A stretch of DNA of 64,000 bases from Amyloporia xantha (taxonomy: Eukaryota; Basidiomycota; Agaricomycetes; Polyporales; Adustoporiaceae): assembly GCA_036971615.1 (NCBI GenBank), contig JAYKKR010000020.1, positions 620,001 to 684,000 of the forward strand. The letters are read 5' to 3'. A program made the position numbers and the translations under genes. How positions within the stretch are numbered: the stretch's first letter is position 1; each line of letters opens with the position of its first letter. A model generated the notes under the pieces. It saw nothing but the letters and a program-made list of their open reading frames with translations, searched no databases and was not told the DNA's origin. Positions 21,469 to 32,990 of the stretch are shown piece by piece.

Positions 21469-22930
21469 GTGCTGGAGTGGCCAGTGAACCCGATCGATGC
21501 CCGGCATGCAACTGTAGAGACTACGTCACGGAAAGCCGGGCTTTACGCTTGCACTTGGAGCATGAGCTGAGCTGCAGTTCCAGCCTGTGCGAGGACTCCG
21601 TGACGGCACCGAACGCGCTGCCGCCTCCGCGACGGAGGGCAAAGAAGAGGTCTGTGTTCTGATATTCGTTCGCTACGAGATATTGCCCGTCGGGGGTGAC
21701 GACCTTTACTTGGACCTAGAGGACCAGCGATGTTGGATACTGGCATGAGAGCGAGGCATGCCAAATTACTTATAACTCGATTGACGGCGAGTCCGTACAC
21801 CGGAGAGCACGCTATGCCCGCCACCCTGTGGCGGAATTAGAATAACATGAACTTACCCTGTCATCTTGCCTACCAGGAAGAAGCCACGGCCAGCTCCGAT
21901 ACTGTAGTCTGGGAACATCCTCCGATGAATGTCTTGTTGATAGCATCGACGAATTCCTATATGCTTTGGGAGAGCGCACCAGGCTGTAGAGTACCAATGA
22001 GTGGTGCGACGGCAGGCCACGGCCACATGCTCATCCCGATCGTAATAGTGTCGTAGCTCGCTGAACAGACTTCACGGACGAATTCCGCATCATGAGATAT
22101 CTGATGCAAAATTCTCATGGAAGTCGGCTTATGTTACGACGTGAGGAGCACTTACTGAATCCAGATGATTAACCTACGCCGGAAGTTAATAAATACATCA
22201 AGCTACTTGGGGGAGAACGGCAACAGGACATACCCATAGACCAAGCGTGTTCTTCCTGCTAGACCGGCCCTTATAGTCATGCCCGTCGTTCTTGACTGAC
22301 ACCCGTACGCCGATCTCCTTGGAGAAATTCAATGCGGCCTGAACGTCCATATATGACTGCACGTCGACCTACAGAACGAGCATGGTTCACACGAGAATCA
22401 GACTCCGCGAGAATGTGAACCGACATGATATGGTGCTATGTTGTCTGATTGGCAATCGACGCCTTCATATGCGAGCGGACTGGTCGGATCGCTCAGATCC
22501 AGCAGACAGCCGTCGTCCGGTGACTGGTTCTAATGAGTCTTCCATTGGGGCTGGCGGAGGTGAGGCACAGCGCAATACCAGTCAGTCCGCGGAACGATCG
22601 TCGAAAAACAATGCAGGCTTGCCTTCATATAAGCCCCGAGATGGGTGACCCGAACGAACGGACTTGGAACGGATTGTTGCCATTCGCCTGGATTGCTGCG
22701 CATTCGGTCTCATCCGGCGTCACGACCAATCTGTTGAACTGTGAGAAACATGGCAGCTGCCAGGGGACCGACGAGTGCGGTCGGCCTCCGACGCTGCTGT
22801 TAAGAGGCGGTAGCTCAGACCAGAGGGCGGCGTGGCACTCGGGGGATGATCGCGAGGACAGGGGACCGGCCGGGGCAGGAATTGTGTAGATCGCAGACAA
22901 GGCGAAGATATTTGCAAGTGCTGCGAACAT
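21469..22930 (-). pseudogene. FAD-linked oxidase gene, 5' half (interrupted copy)
   Basis: N-terminal half of a secreted FAD-linked oxidase (berberine-bridge/PCMH family: FAD-dependent oxidation of sugars, alkaloids or other small alcohols; substrate unknown). ATG at 22928-22930; MFAALANIFALSAIYTIPAP looks like a signal peptide. Exons read right to left give CHAALWSELPPLN, ETECAAIQANG, DLSDPTSPLAYEGVDC, then exon 22368-22234 (45 codons) with VRVSVKNDGHDYKGRSS, the segment that carries the covalent-flavin His in relatives. Later come NKTFIGGCSQT, GGGHS, YGLAVNRV and [20 protein letters not shown]...[11 protein letters not shown]. The FAD-binding half is complete up to the retrotransposon at 21,464. 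Many introns of about 35-80 bases. Confidence 0.85.
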
Positions 22931-22971
22931 GGTGGCGTAACGATACGAGGTAACGCTGGAAGGGCATAGGA

Positions 22972-23107
22972 AAATTGCCGCACGCGGACGCCAGCGGACG
23001 CCAGAGGGACGCCTGTGAGACACCTATGAGACGCCTATGAGACACCTATGAGACACCTATGAGACACCTATGAGACACCTATGAGACGCCTATGAGACGC
23101 CTGTGCC
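22972..23107. repeat. left terminus of the MULE-like element with GACGCC/GACACC tandem repeats
   Basis: After AAATTGCCGCACGCGGACGCC come about ten copies of an 11-base unit GAGACACCTAT or GAGACGCCTAT. Inverted counterparts (GCGTC...) lie at 42,085-42,300 and 49,655-49,793. Such subterminal repeats usually serve as transposase binding sites (inference). Confidence 0.8.
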
Positions 23108-23566
23108 ACACAGCTTGGCGCCTAGCAGACACGTCCGAGACGTTCAACTTAGACATCTGAGAGACACACTTGCCTGGCTCGCCGCTTCGCCATCCCAAGG
23201 TCTATTCCCCACGTAGTCTTCCGTAGTATCTTTTATCATATTGCCTGCCAGATATCAGCTCCTATATACCACTGTGGTCCGCAGTGTCACTTCGGTGGGC
23301 GTCGGTTGCCACTTGCACTCCTGGCTTTATCTGGAAACGCTCAGGCTGGTGATTCAGGCACTTATAAGTATCTTGGTTACTCCGAGTCTCATTTGGGTTC
23401 TTCATGTTAAGATCAGTGACCTCTTCGCGGTCTTGGTGAGATTGTATTTCCGCACCCTGCCTGGCCTGTCATTGCCAGGCCTTCTCTTTTATGCTCTGAA
23501 TTTCTCCTGGTAGTTCATGCCGTGCTCCATGCACGAAGATGTAAATGTGCTGATCTTCACACCATA
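23108..23566. other. left internal segment of the MULE-like element, no gene seen
   Basis: About 460 bases between the subterminal repeats and the nested KDZ element, with no recognisable coding frame. It continues at 42,022 on the far side of the KDZ element. Confidence 0.5.
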
Positions 23567-23570
23567 CAGT

Positions 23571-24115
23571 CACTATAGCCTACTCTATAGGGAGAGATAT
23601 GGGTGAAATTTTTATTACTTAGTAAGGAGAGCGGACGTCGGCCGACGCCATCGCTATAGCCTGCAGTGCAGGGTCGGCCGAGAGGGTATAATATAGCCTG
23701 TAGATACGGCGCGGCCGAGTGCGCCATATTTCCGTAGTATATTCTCGCCTTCAAGTAGCGTCGGCCGAGAGGGTATAATATAGCCTGTAGATACGGCGCG
23801 GCCGAGTGCGCCATATTTCTGTGGTATATTCTCGCCTGCAAGTAGTGTCGGCCGAGAGGGTATAATATAGCCTTTAGACACGGCGCGGCCGAGTGCGCCA
23901 TATTTCCGTGGTATATTATCGCCTTCAAGTAGTGTCGGCCGAGAGGGTATAATATAGCCTGTAGACATGGCGCGGCCGAGTGCGCCATATTTCCGTGGTA
24001 TATTATCGCCTTCCAGTAGCGTCGGCCGAGGGCTATAATATAGCCTTTAGACACGGCGCGGCCGAGTGCGCCATATTTCCGTGGTATATTATCGCCTTCA
24101 AGTAGCGTCGGCCGA
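23571..24115. repeat. left terminal inverted repeat with 5 copies of the 86-bp unit
   Basis: A unique tip of about 100 bases (23571-23672) is followed by five units of about 86-88 bases, each starting TCGGCCGAGAGGGTATAATA and containing GCGCGGCCGAGTGCGCCAT. The palindrome TCGGCCGA recurs once per unit. The minus-strand frame across it is a product of the repeat period and not a gene. Confidence 0.95.
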
Positions 24116-24318
24116 TGGTGGATGCAGTGGTATTCATATCGCGCATCATGGCGCGCCGCGCTTATGGGCCTGGTATGCCCACTGGGATGGTATTCTCATG
24201 GCGCGGTATCGGCGCCGCCAGGTCATGTGTTCGCGTATATTGGTAAAGCAACTCAATATTCTGTGACTACATTTTGTCCTTGATGCCAACGACATCGGAG
24301 TATATACTGTATAACGAA

Positions 24319-26027
24319 TTATATCTCGCCATTCCACATCATGGCTTCAACCCCAGTGGTCCCGTCCTGCGGTGGCTTGGCTGTGAGCAAGGATTTGATG
24401 GGCTGGTGGAGCTTCAAGATTGCGTTGGCGACGTCGATGTCCTCTTCTATACGTCGTAACCTCTCGCTCAGGGATTGCGCTTGAAGGAACATCAAGTTTT
24501 CTTCGCTTCCGCGAGGAAAACCTTCTATTGTTTTCTTTAGCGAATGGCAAATTGCGAGCGCAGTGTCATACCGAATTTAATCTCGATGGCGTTCATGGCG
24601 CTATTGGGGGAGTGGCCTCTGCCATCATCAAAGTATGGATTCTCCAATTCTTTGCATATTTAAGTATGGTGAAAGGGTGAATTTCGCTGTACTTACTTGA
24701 GTCAATGATGTCCTCGTCGTGATCCAGAATGGGAGCGAGGGCGAAGGTACGAGGAGATCCTGGCCACGGTCTCTGAGCCGCTGACGGTGTGCCTCCAAGT
24801 CCTGGAGTGGTATCAGCATGACGATGAAGGCGATGGAGGGCTTTCACTTACCAGAGGACCGCGGGGTATGTTGTGCTCGTCCAACACCTCATTTATAATG
24901 TCAAGGTACTGTCTATGAGTATTCAAACACAAAGGCAAGAGAAAGCGAGGCAAAATACCTGGCGATTGAGTTGGATGAGGCGCTCATCCGCCATGTCAAC
25001 ATCGCCATCTTGGCTATGCGCAAGGTCGTGATCAAGTGCGCCGTCCATCCCGCCGTCCACGCCGCCGTCCACGCCGCCATCCACGACGCCATCCATAGGC
25101 GCGCCTCTATCTTCAATAGTAGAGGAATGGAGTGTCAGTAGGAAATAGGTTTAAAAACATGAGTGTGGACATACCTGGGGATGGAGTGGCCGGGAGATCC
25201 AGCTGATCGCGGAGCTGGAGGACTGGAGACAGCGATGGCGACAAGTCGAGGTGTGCACGATGAGGGACAGGCGACTCGAAGGTAGGCTGGGCGCTGTGCA
25301 CTCGCTCTGGAGATGCCTCCAGGTCAAGCTGTGGACGGTGCAACGGGGTGTTTACCTGCGATGGCGAAAGGTCCAGGGCGGATCTAAAAGGTGAGGTCTG
25401 CATTCGCGATGGCGAGGTGAAATCCAACGGTTGTCTTGATAGCGAGGTATTCGGCGGTGAGGGCGAAATGTTGAGCGATGGACGGAAGAGATCTATATCT
25501 TGGGAAGATGCCGACTGCATTGTGGGCCTACGTAGTTGAGGGGACGTTAATTGGGGGAAGACGAGGTCCACACGTCTTTTTGAAGTAGGCGCGGACGGCG
25601 GTGGCGGCATATCGAGAGGAGTGCTACGTTGTGCAGATCCCCCTGAACGTTGGCAAGGTCAGGCGTTGGCGACATAGCAAAGCGAAAGTTTAGCGGCGGC
25701 GGGGATGGCGATGGCGATGCGGACAAATCGCCAAGCGTACGCGCTGGTGGCAGAGTGCGTGAAGGCGAAGGCGAAGGCGAAGACACCACATCCAGAATTG
25801 GGCGAGGAACATCCCCTCTGATGGGCGAGGACTCGAAGTCCAGAGTTGGGCGAGGGACATCCCCTCTGATGGGCGAGGACTCGAAGTCCAGGGTAGGGCG
25901 AGGGGCATCACCTCTGATGGGCGAGGAGTCGAAGTCTAGTATTTGGCGGGCTGAGGGGAGTGAGCGCAGGTTGGCGTGAGGATATCTACATGATGTGCTC
26001 ACCTAGCTCGTCTGCGTGTTCCGACAT
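24319..26027 (-). CDS. Ser/Pro-repeat protein of the KDZ element, unknown function
   Basis: Multi-exon gene read right to left: 26027-26003 (MSEHADEL), 25935-25175, 25110-24959, 24908-24852, 24801-24697, then about 24,649-24,580 and a last exon ending with TAA at 24319-24321. Residues about 9-60 hold three copies of a 16-residue repeat (LDFESSPIRGDVPRPT); further L-D-x-x-P-S repeats follow, then an acidic VDGG repeat. The C-terminal exons are helical (YLDIINEVLDEHNIPRGPL; SLSERLRRIEEDIDVANAIL). A one-base shift at the G run near 25,640 and an unclear frame near 24,740 remain. No enzyme motif; a scaffold or DNA-bridging role is only a guess. Confidence 0.6.
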
Positions 26028-26270
26028 GGTTGAAAGCAAGGCGGAAGGAATGCGGAAACGTGCCAAGTTCGTCTAGAGGCATCTAATATACCCATGAGCG
26101 CAACACGTGCGGTGCCGATCGAACGGGCGCGGATCTTTCCGCCAGGCGCCCGCCATCAACCAACGCGATGCACCGCGTGGGTCTGACTTCGTCTCTTCTT
26201 CTACCACCACCACCACCACCACCGCCATCACCACAGCTGTCAAATCCCATCTCGCTTTGCTTCTACCACC

Positions 26271-29039
26271 ATGTCCGCCTCCAGCATCAACAGCGACATC
26301 ATCATCGCCGCAGTGCGCCTGGAAGAGGCGCTGAAGTTTCTGCCCGGGAAGCGCGACGCGAAGTACAAGGTGTTTGAGAGCAACTTCTGGGAGGAAGTGG
26401 TAAGTGATTGTAACACAATCAGGGTGAGCACTGTGGCGCTGAGTCTGTATAATGGCGCCTCTAGCAATCGATCTTCGCGAAGATCAAGGCGCTGGGAAAA
26501 CACCGCGAGGGATTACAAGTGCCGCCGCTGTTGGTCAGCGCCATGGCGCAATACACGGTGGCGTCGCACAAGAAGCGCGGAGTGGACTTGACTGCCATCA
26601 AGGTTGACGACCCCGCCATTCAAAGCCATGGCCTCTCCAAATACGTGTGGAATGGCGATTACATTGCCGAAGACCTCGGGGGCAACCTTTGGTGGAAAGG
26701 TGAGTGCACTGCGAAACCATACGCCACGTCATCACTAACGGCTCAGCAGCGCTGTTGCGCAAGCGTACGAGCGAGGTTGCGCTGGGTGGGGATGGAGTTG
26801 CGGGGCCAAGTGGGGTGACGGAGGAGGCAGAGGCAGGCGGGAGTCGAGGGAAAGTGGCGAAGAAGGGGGCGGATGACGACGCAGGGGCGGCCTCTAGAAG
26901 GTCAAAGGGAACGACGCCAGCGACGGACGGCGATGAGGGCGTCGTCATCGCTGCACCAGTAACGAAGAAGCCACGGCGCGGAGGGGCTGCAACGACGAAG
27001 CCGGGAACTAAGGCGGCATCCAAGGGCGGAGTCAAGACCACCACTGCGAAAGCGGCAGGAGAGGAAACGACGGCCGCCCAGTCTGAGCCGCGGACGAAGA
27101 CGAAGGCGGGGCCATCGACGTCGAAGACGAACGAGAAGGCTTCATCGCGCAAGTCTCCTGCGGGAAAGGATGATGACGCCAGGCAGACGCGGTCGAAGGC
27201 GAAGGCGGGATCATCGACGGGGAAGGGAAAGGGAAAGGCGAAGGCGTCGCCGGCGCCCGAAGCTGACGACATGGACGAGGACGCTCAAGGCGAGAGTGAG
27301 GAGATGGAGGAGACGGAGACATTTGTCTCGGTGAGTACGTTTACCAGATGCGCGGCAAGCGATGCTGACTGACATGCCTTCAGGCGATGCCTTGCGGAAA
27401 TTGCGCCAAGGCCAAAGCTGAATGCAGGCTTGCTGTCGTGGACGGTCGGCGTTGCATGCGCTGCCTGAAGCGCAAGATAGGCTGCTCGATCGTGCCACAC
27501 AACCTGAGTGGCAATCCGATCAGGGGCCCCTACGGTGCAGTCCTGGCAAGCAAGTATCAGGACGTCATCAAGAACAGCCTTGCCGATGGCATCAAGCCTC
27601 CTCCACCGCGCTGGGATGAGGAGAGGAAGGAGTTTGTGGAGGATAGAGGCAAGCGGGGCAAAGCGGCGGCGAAGGGTTCGGAATCGAAGGCGAGCGATGA
27701 GATGGATGTGGATGAAGAAGGGGAAAAGGACGATGGCAAGGCGGGTAGCGCGGATGTCGATGCGAAGGACGACGCGGAGGTGGACAGCCAGCTGCGGGTG
27801 GCGTCAGCGACTAGCGATGCGGCTGCGTCCCGCCCAATAGCGCCGCTCCCGAAGACGTCGCTCAGCTCGATGAAGGCGTGGGTTGGGAAGCCACCTCCAG
27901 CGGTGGCTAAAGGGAAGGGCAAGGAGCGCGCGGACCGTCCTCTCCAGGAGGCAGAGGCCAGCAGCTCGAGCGATCGCTCGTCGCGGCTTGGGCTCAGGCC
28001 TGGGGAGGTAAAATGTAAGTCGGCTTCACTCTTTCTGGACGGCGCGATCAACTGACCAAGTCAATGTGTGGCTGCCAGACCACCATGGCGAGTACCACCA
28101 CTACGTAGGATTCTCCAAGGACCCCACCGCCATGGATGAAGGGCGCTACGCGCAGGACCAGGAGCTGTCTCATTTCCAGCCATTTACGGCGTACCTCACT
28201 GAGCAAGGCCACCGACTCGAGAAGAACATCAACATAATGACCGCGTGGCAAGACCGCTTCGGTAGCATGGTCGACAACTTCCAGCAGTCACTGCTCGCCA
28301 TCAACAGGCAGCAGGTCAACATGACCGAGCGCATTGATAACGCCGAGGGCAGATTGGCGGCCTACTGGCAAGAGTTGAAGGCGCGGAGCAGACTCTGCAA
28401 GATGTGCGCTCTGAGGACTCGGTCGCTCGCATCGCCGCGCTCGAGGAGATGGTCACGGTTCTGCAGGATGATCTGCGCGCAGCCAAGGAGAACATGGCGA
28501 TGGATCGCCTTGGTGCGCAAGTCGCGAACATGGAGGTGCGCGTGGACACGTTGATGGACAACGTGCGCGATGAGAGCGAGAGGACGCGGCAGGCGATGGC
28601 GGGCATTGAGGCAGGTGAGGCGAGATTACAGGGGCTCATCGCGCAGTTTGAGTCAGTGCGCCGTGGCGTCGCTCGCCACAACGACGCGGAGGCCGAGACG
28701 CTATTGGACAAGGCGCATCTGTCGGTGGAGCTCGTGCAGAAGGCGGAACAGGACGCGCAACGACGGCGCAAGGCGAGGGCGATCATGGACAGCGCTCACG
28801 AGGGAGCCACTCCCATTTCGTGGTCTACCTCAGAGCGTGGCTCTGTAGGAGATCAATCGGACTTCACGAATGAAGCTCTGTCGACGCCCGCCGGTGGCTC
28901 CACACCTTCAATCAGGCGTTTCTCCTTGGAGATCGACGACGACGGGATGGCGAGCGTGGCCGCGGAGGAGCGAGAGCCTGATGCCGCAACATCACCCGTC
29001 GCTGTCGAGGACGCCGAGATGCCTCCCGCTTCGCCTTAG
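26271..29039 (+). CDS. Zn2Cys6-like cluster plus coiled-coil protein of the KDZ element
   Basis: Exons 26271-26399 (43 codons, phase 0), 26465-26699, 26747-27330, 27384-28014 and 28061-29039, all with GT..AG introns. The N-terminal domain is helical. Exon 3 is a long Lys/Ala/Thr-rich basic linker with an acidic end. Exon 4 opens with C-X2-C-X6-C-X9-C-X2-C-X6-C (CGNC...CMRC...C, 27,393-27,485), Zn2Cys6-like. Exon 5 is long and helical, with heptad patterns (about 28,180-28,780), probably a coiled coil. A frame change of one base near 28,381 splits the coiled coil, so the gene is broken there or a base is miscounted. Probably a dimeric DNA-binding protein acting on the element or host DNA (inference). 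Confidence 0.7.
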
Positions 29040-29262
29040 ATAATTCTTTTTGTAACTTCGCTGTACTTTCAAACGAATGCATTGTGTACACTCTCCAGCG
29101 ACCAGTAAGATTGAGAGTGCGATGACGGCAACACCCTCGGCATCACAGTGAGCCACGGGGGCTTGCACAGGGAGCGGCACGCCATCGCCATCCTTCGCAG
29201 CGCTGAGTTCAATCATCGCCATTGAATTTAAATGCGAGGTAGTGTACATGAGAAATAGTATT

Positions 29263-32200
29263 CTAACGGCGACCACGCGCTTTAGTGGGTCGGGGCTGAG
29301 CTCCCCTACCTGTCTTGCACGATGACCTACGAATGGCGGGGGCAGGCTCGCCCTGCTCTTCCTCGCCATCGCTATAAGTCTCCGCCAGAGCCCGCTTTGA
29401 GCGACCCGCCTTTTTTCGCTTTTCACGAGGTTGGGGTGGTTTCTCTGCTTCCTCCTCCTCTTCCTCCTCTTCGCTGACGCGGTGACTTCGCTTTTTCAAC
29501 TTTTCCTCCTTAGCTTTTGTCTTCTGACGAGTGTGGGTGGCGACCTTCATGTCGTTGAGAGCACCCGTGATCGAGGACCCGCCTGCCGTTGGCAGTGCCT
29601 GAATATTGATCTCCTTTGCCTGCCGAGCTGTTTGGCGTGTCTTGCGCTTTGGCACAGGAAGTGAGGGAGAAGGACCACGATTGGCCTCGCCGTCGCTCTC
29701 GTCTTCACTGTCATGATTTTCACGGTCGGAGAAATGAACCTGTAGGCCCCTCATATCTCGAACGGGTGAGAGCTGATTCATCGCAATAGGTGGAGAGGAG
29801 GAGAAATCCATACTCCCGCGGCGGACAATTGCGTCATTGAGCGCGATGGGGAGGATGGCGGTGCACGCCCTGGCGCCATTGGCGAGGAAGGCGGTGCGCC
29901 GTCAATTGATGGCGGTCTCTCTTCTAGTTGTGGACGCGGTCTCATACCCAAGGCGCGCTTAGGTATGGATGGAAAGACCGATCTTCCCGTGGTCATTAGC
30001 GGCCTTGCTGGAGGCGGTTTTCCTGTGACTGGAAACGGAAGCGAATGTTTTTGCGTGCCTCGCAGAGGTTCCGGCAACGGCGAGCTGGATTGCTGAGCTA
30101 CTTGGCCATTATGCGCATCTCGCGATCGCCTTATCTTAGGGGATGTGAGGATTGGCGCGGCTTCCCTCGCCAATGCCGCTGGCGGAGTCCGGCGTACGAC
30201 GCTCCTGTTCCGCCCGCAGGGTTTGCAAATGGCGAGGCTTCGGGCGGAGTGGGGGAGGTGGACCCTTGTCGAGATTCCCAGTGGGCATCATGGGAGGGCG
30301 AGGTGATGGCTTCCCCTGTCTGGGAACGTGGGGCGGTGGTGGACCATATTTCAACGCCGGTGGTGGGGCCTCCAAAGGTGTTGGCTGCGCCGCGGCCGCA
30401 GTGCTACTGCGGGTGACAGAGCTACCTTCCATGGATGGCGCGTCGCCTTGCACAGATTGTGCCTGCTTCACCAGCGCGCACAACGATGATACATGCGGGT
30501 CGAGCCTCTGGGCAATCACGGCGAAGGGTATGGCGCTCTCGCTGACATGGCGTGGAATGTCCGAAGGCGGGGCGTCGGGATCCTGGAAGGCGAACTGTGC
30601 CGCCGTCAGATCGCGGCTTATCATGGCGATCACGAGGAGCACTTGTTCAATCATGCCGACGTCCCCTGTCAGCCTGCCGGACTTGTTCAAATAAGGCTTC
30701 GAGTCGAGCCACTTCAGCACTGGATCGAGCCCATGGGCGTGGCGATGAACCATATAGGACAAGTGTCGATGCGGGTTGTGCCAGGTCGCCCAGTCGGCGC
30801 CTTCCGGTGCCCGCTTTGTCGTCTTCAGCCCACTCTATCACTCGCAAGGTAAGCCTTAGTTTACGGAGAAAAATGAAGTCACTACCATCATGCGAGGCAG
30901 CGCGTCCACGATCACGCGAAATTCTGGCGATGGCGATGCCGCCTCCAGCCATTGCTGACGCCGTCTACGTGAGAGCAGCGCCCAATTGGGTGCGGCGCCT
31001 TTTGCATCTTCGCTGTCATCATCTTCGTCGGAAGTTGACCCGACGTCGATGTCCAGATTGAAAGTCTCGTGCTCGGTGTCGTCGTCCACGGCGCTATCGT
31101 CATCGGTGCTGAGACGTTGCACGCCTTTTCCCTTGCCGCTTTTCACCGCCTTCTTTTTCTTCTTTTGGGGCCCGCCTTGCCTTTAGCGCCTTTGGGTGCT
31201 CTCGCCGCCTCATACACAGCAGGGATTAGCTCCGAATCCTCGTCCCCCTGCTCTTCAGGTATGCCTTGAAGCGGAACGCGCACTGCCCCTTGTTTGCCTC
31301 TTGCGCCGCTCTCCAATGATGCAGGACCGCGATGATGTCCTTCCTGACCATATGCGACGGATCGTCGGGTGGAAGCCGTCTGGCACCATTCCTGCTTCTA
31401 TAAATTCAGCCCCACGCACTTTGAGCGCGCGCCAAGGGCACTTCTCTTTGGCGCTTCCTGCAGCCCGTTCTATGGCGCCATCAGCGTCTTTGTGAGCGCC
31501 GTGTGGATCAAGACTTACGGTAGTGAGTAGACAGAAAGTCTCTGATCATGGATTTCATCACAGGCAGGGATGGCGCATCCTCGCCATCCATTGGCGGTAT
31601 CAACGGGAGACCGCCATCGTCGACCAGCAGCTCTCGCCGTGTGCCGCGAGACGTTCCCTCTCCGTTGTCAACGCTCGCCTCGCGATTGCTATCAAATGCC
31701 TCTGTGCTGTACTTGGCCCATTTGACCATCGTATCTGCGTGCCAATCGTCCACCTTGGAAAAGGCTTTTCCATTCTCCATCTCATCGTTGAAGTCGTGTC
31801 TGTGAAAAGCGGTCAGAGCGGTGAGAGGCGATACAAATTGCCTGCTCACTCCTGAATGACGACTCTCCCATCAGGAGATTTGTAGCTACTCAACGTAAAG
31901 ATCCTGACACCATGGCGTCGGTATGCCTCTCGAGCGTATTTCCTCAGAAACGGAATGAGCTCCTTGTCCGCTTTCCTGCGTCGCCATCAGCTGCCGTTAA
32001 CTTAGCACAAAGGTCGCGCTCCCACTCACGCCGAAGATCCAGCCTTGACCTCTTTGGCGTCATTGTTGAACGCATCCGCCTTCATCTGGTAGTCCGCCTT
32101 TGCGTCCTCATCCAGTTTGCCCCAATACTCGCTCACTACCTTGGTGTATGCGCCTATCTCCTGGTGGGCCAGACCTCGTCCTCCCGTCCTTTCGTTGGCC

Positions 32201-32540
32201 ACCCTTAGCAGCTCTGTTTTGTGCTCCTCTTGATACATATCCCTCGCTGACCGTTTTTCGTTCCAGGGATGGGCACCTGGGGTTCTACGATTCGGTAGTG
32301 GTTGCTGAAATAGGTCCCCAGGGACTATAGAAATGTGTGAATGACGAAGATGACAATGCCATGAACTGTTGGTTTGACCTTTTTCAGGCCATTTTTATCT
32401 GTCAGCTCTGCAAATTGTTCCATGAGGATATTGACAGCCTCATCGACAATGGGTGCCCTCGCAGTGCCTTTGGTGTTGCGCCATCGCTCTATTTGCTCTG
32501 GGATCTTGTCTAGATATGCCTGCAGGATAGCTATTCCCAT
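29263..32540 (-). CDS. HMG-box-like, low-complexity protein of the KDZ element
   Basis: Multi-exon gene from ATG at 32540. The first exon is helical (ILQAYLDKIPEQIERWRN, then LMEQFAELTDKNGLKKVKPT). The second (32,300-32,030) has HPWNEKRSARDMYQEE and VSEYWGKLDEDAKADYQMKA, resembling the second and third helices of an HMG box. Further exons give LLHHWRAAQ-like helices (VLHHWRAAQEANKGQC near 31.35 kb), an acidic region near 31.05 kb, a helical domain (LDPVLKWLDSKPYLNKSG, 30.7 kb), a Pro-rich stretch and a basic tail ending at 29,263. Exon limits are partly uncertain and the 30.86-kb junction was read by eye. I do not recognise the whole family. Divergent from the TET/JBP gene, with about 450 bases between starts. 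Confidence 0.5.
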
Positions 32541-32990
32541 GGCGAGGACAACAAGCAGACCGAGATGCTCTCAGGATGACAGACACTTGGGCACTCCCAA
32601 CTGAACATTTGCCCAGACGTGTCTGACCTCCGGTGATACTTTCGTCCTGTTCTAACCCCGCTGATCTCTCTTACACTGCAAGCGTCCATGTCGGGGCAGA
32701 CCCGACCGGCATCCCTCCGGCGGAGCGCGGCATCTCACAGGCCGAGGCCCCGGCGTAATGGCGCCGTGGTCGAGAATCGCGGTCCACATGCCAATGACGC
32801 GCCTCGATCACCGGATCACGCCTTGCCGATCGGCTGGGCCTGATCTTGCCGGCGCTTGCTCAACGATGTGATCGACCAAACAAGTGTGCAAAGCTAATGG
32901 ACATGCTGTTGCAGCATGGTCAGTAGATGGCAGATTGAGCAATAATGCGAGATGGGGCGTGTATCTCCATCCATCTCTTGTCTGTAAGCC

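Noticed and set aside
23557..24054. Repeated 'protein' with GRRYLKA-type periodic residues (also 41,573-42,022)
   Set aside because: Frames follow the 86-bp non-coding terminal repeat; their periodicity is that of the DNA.
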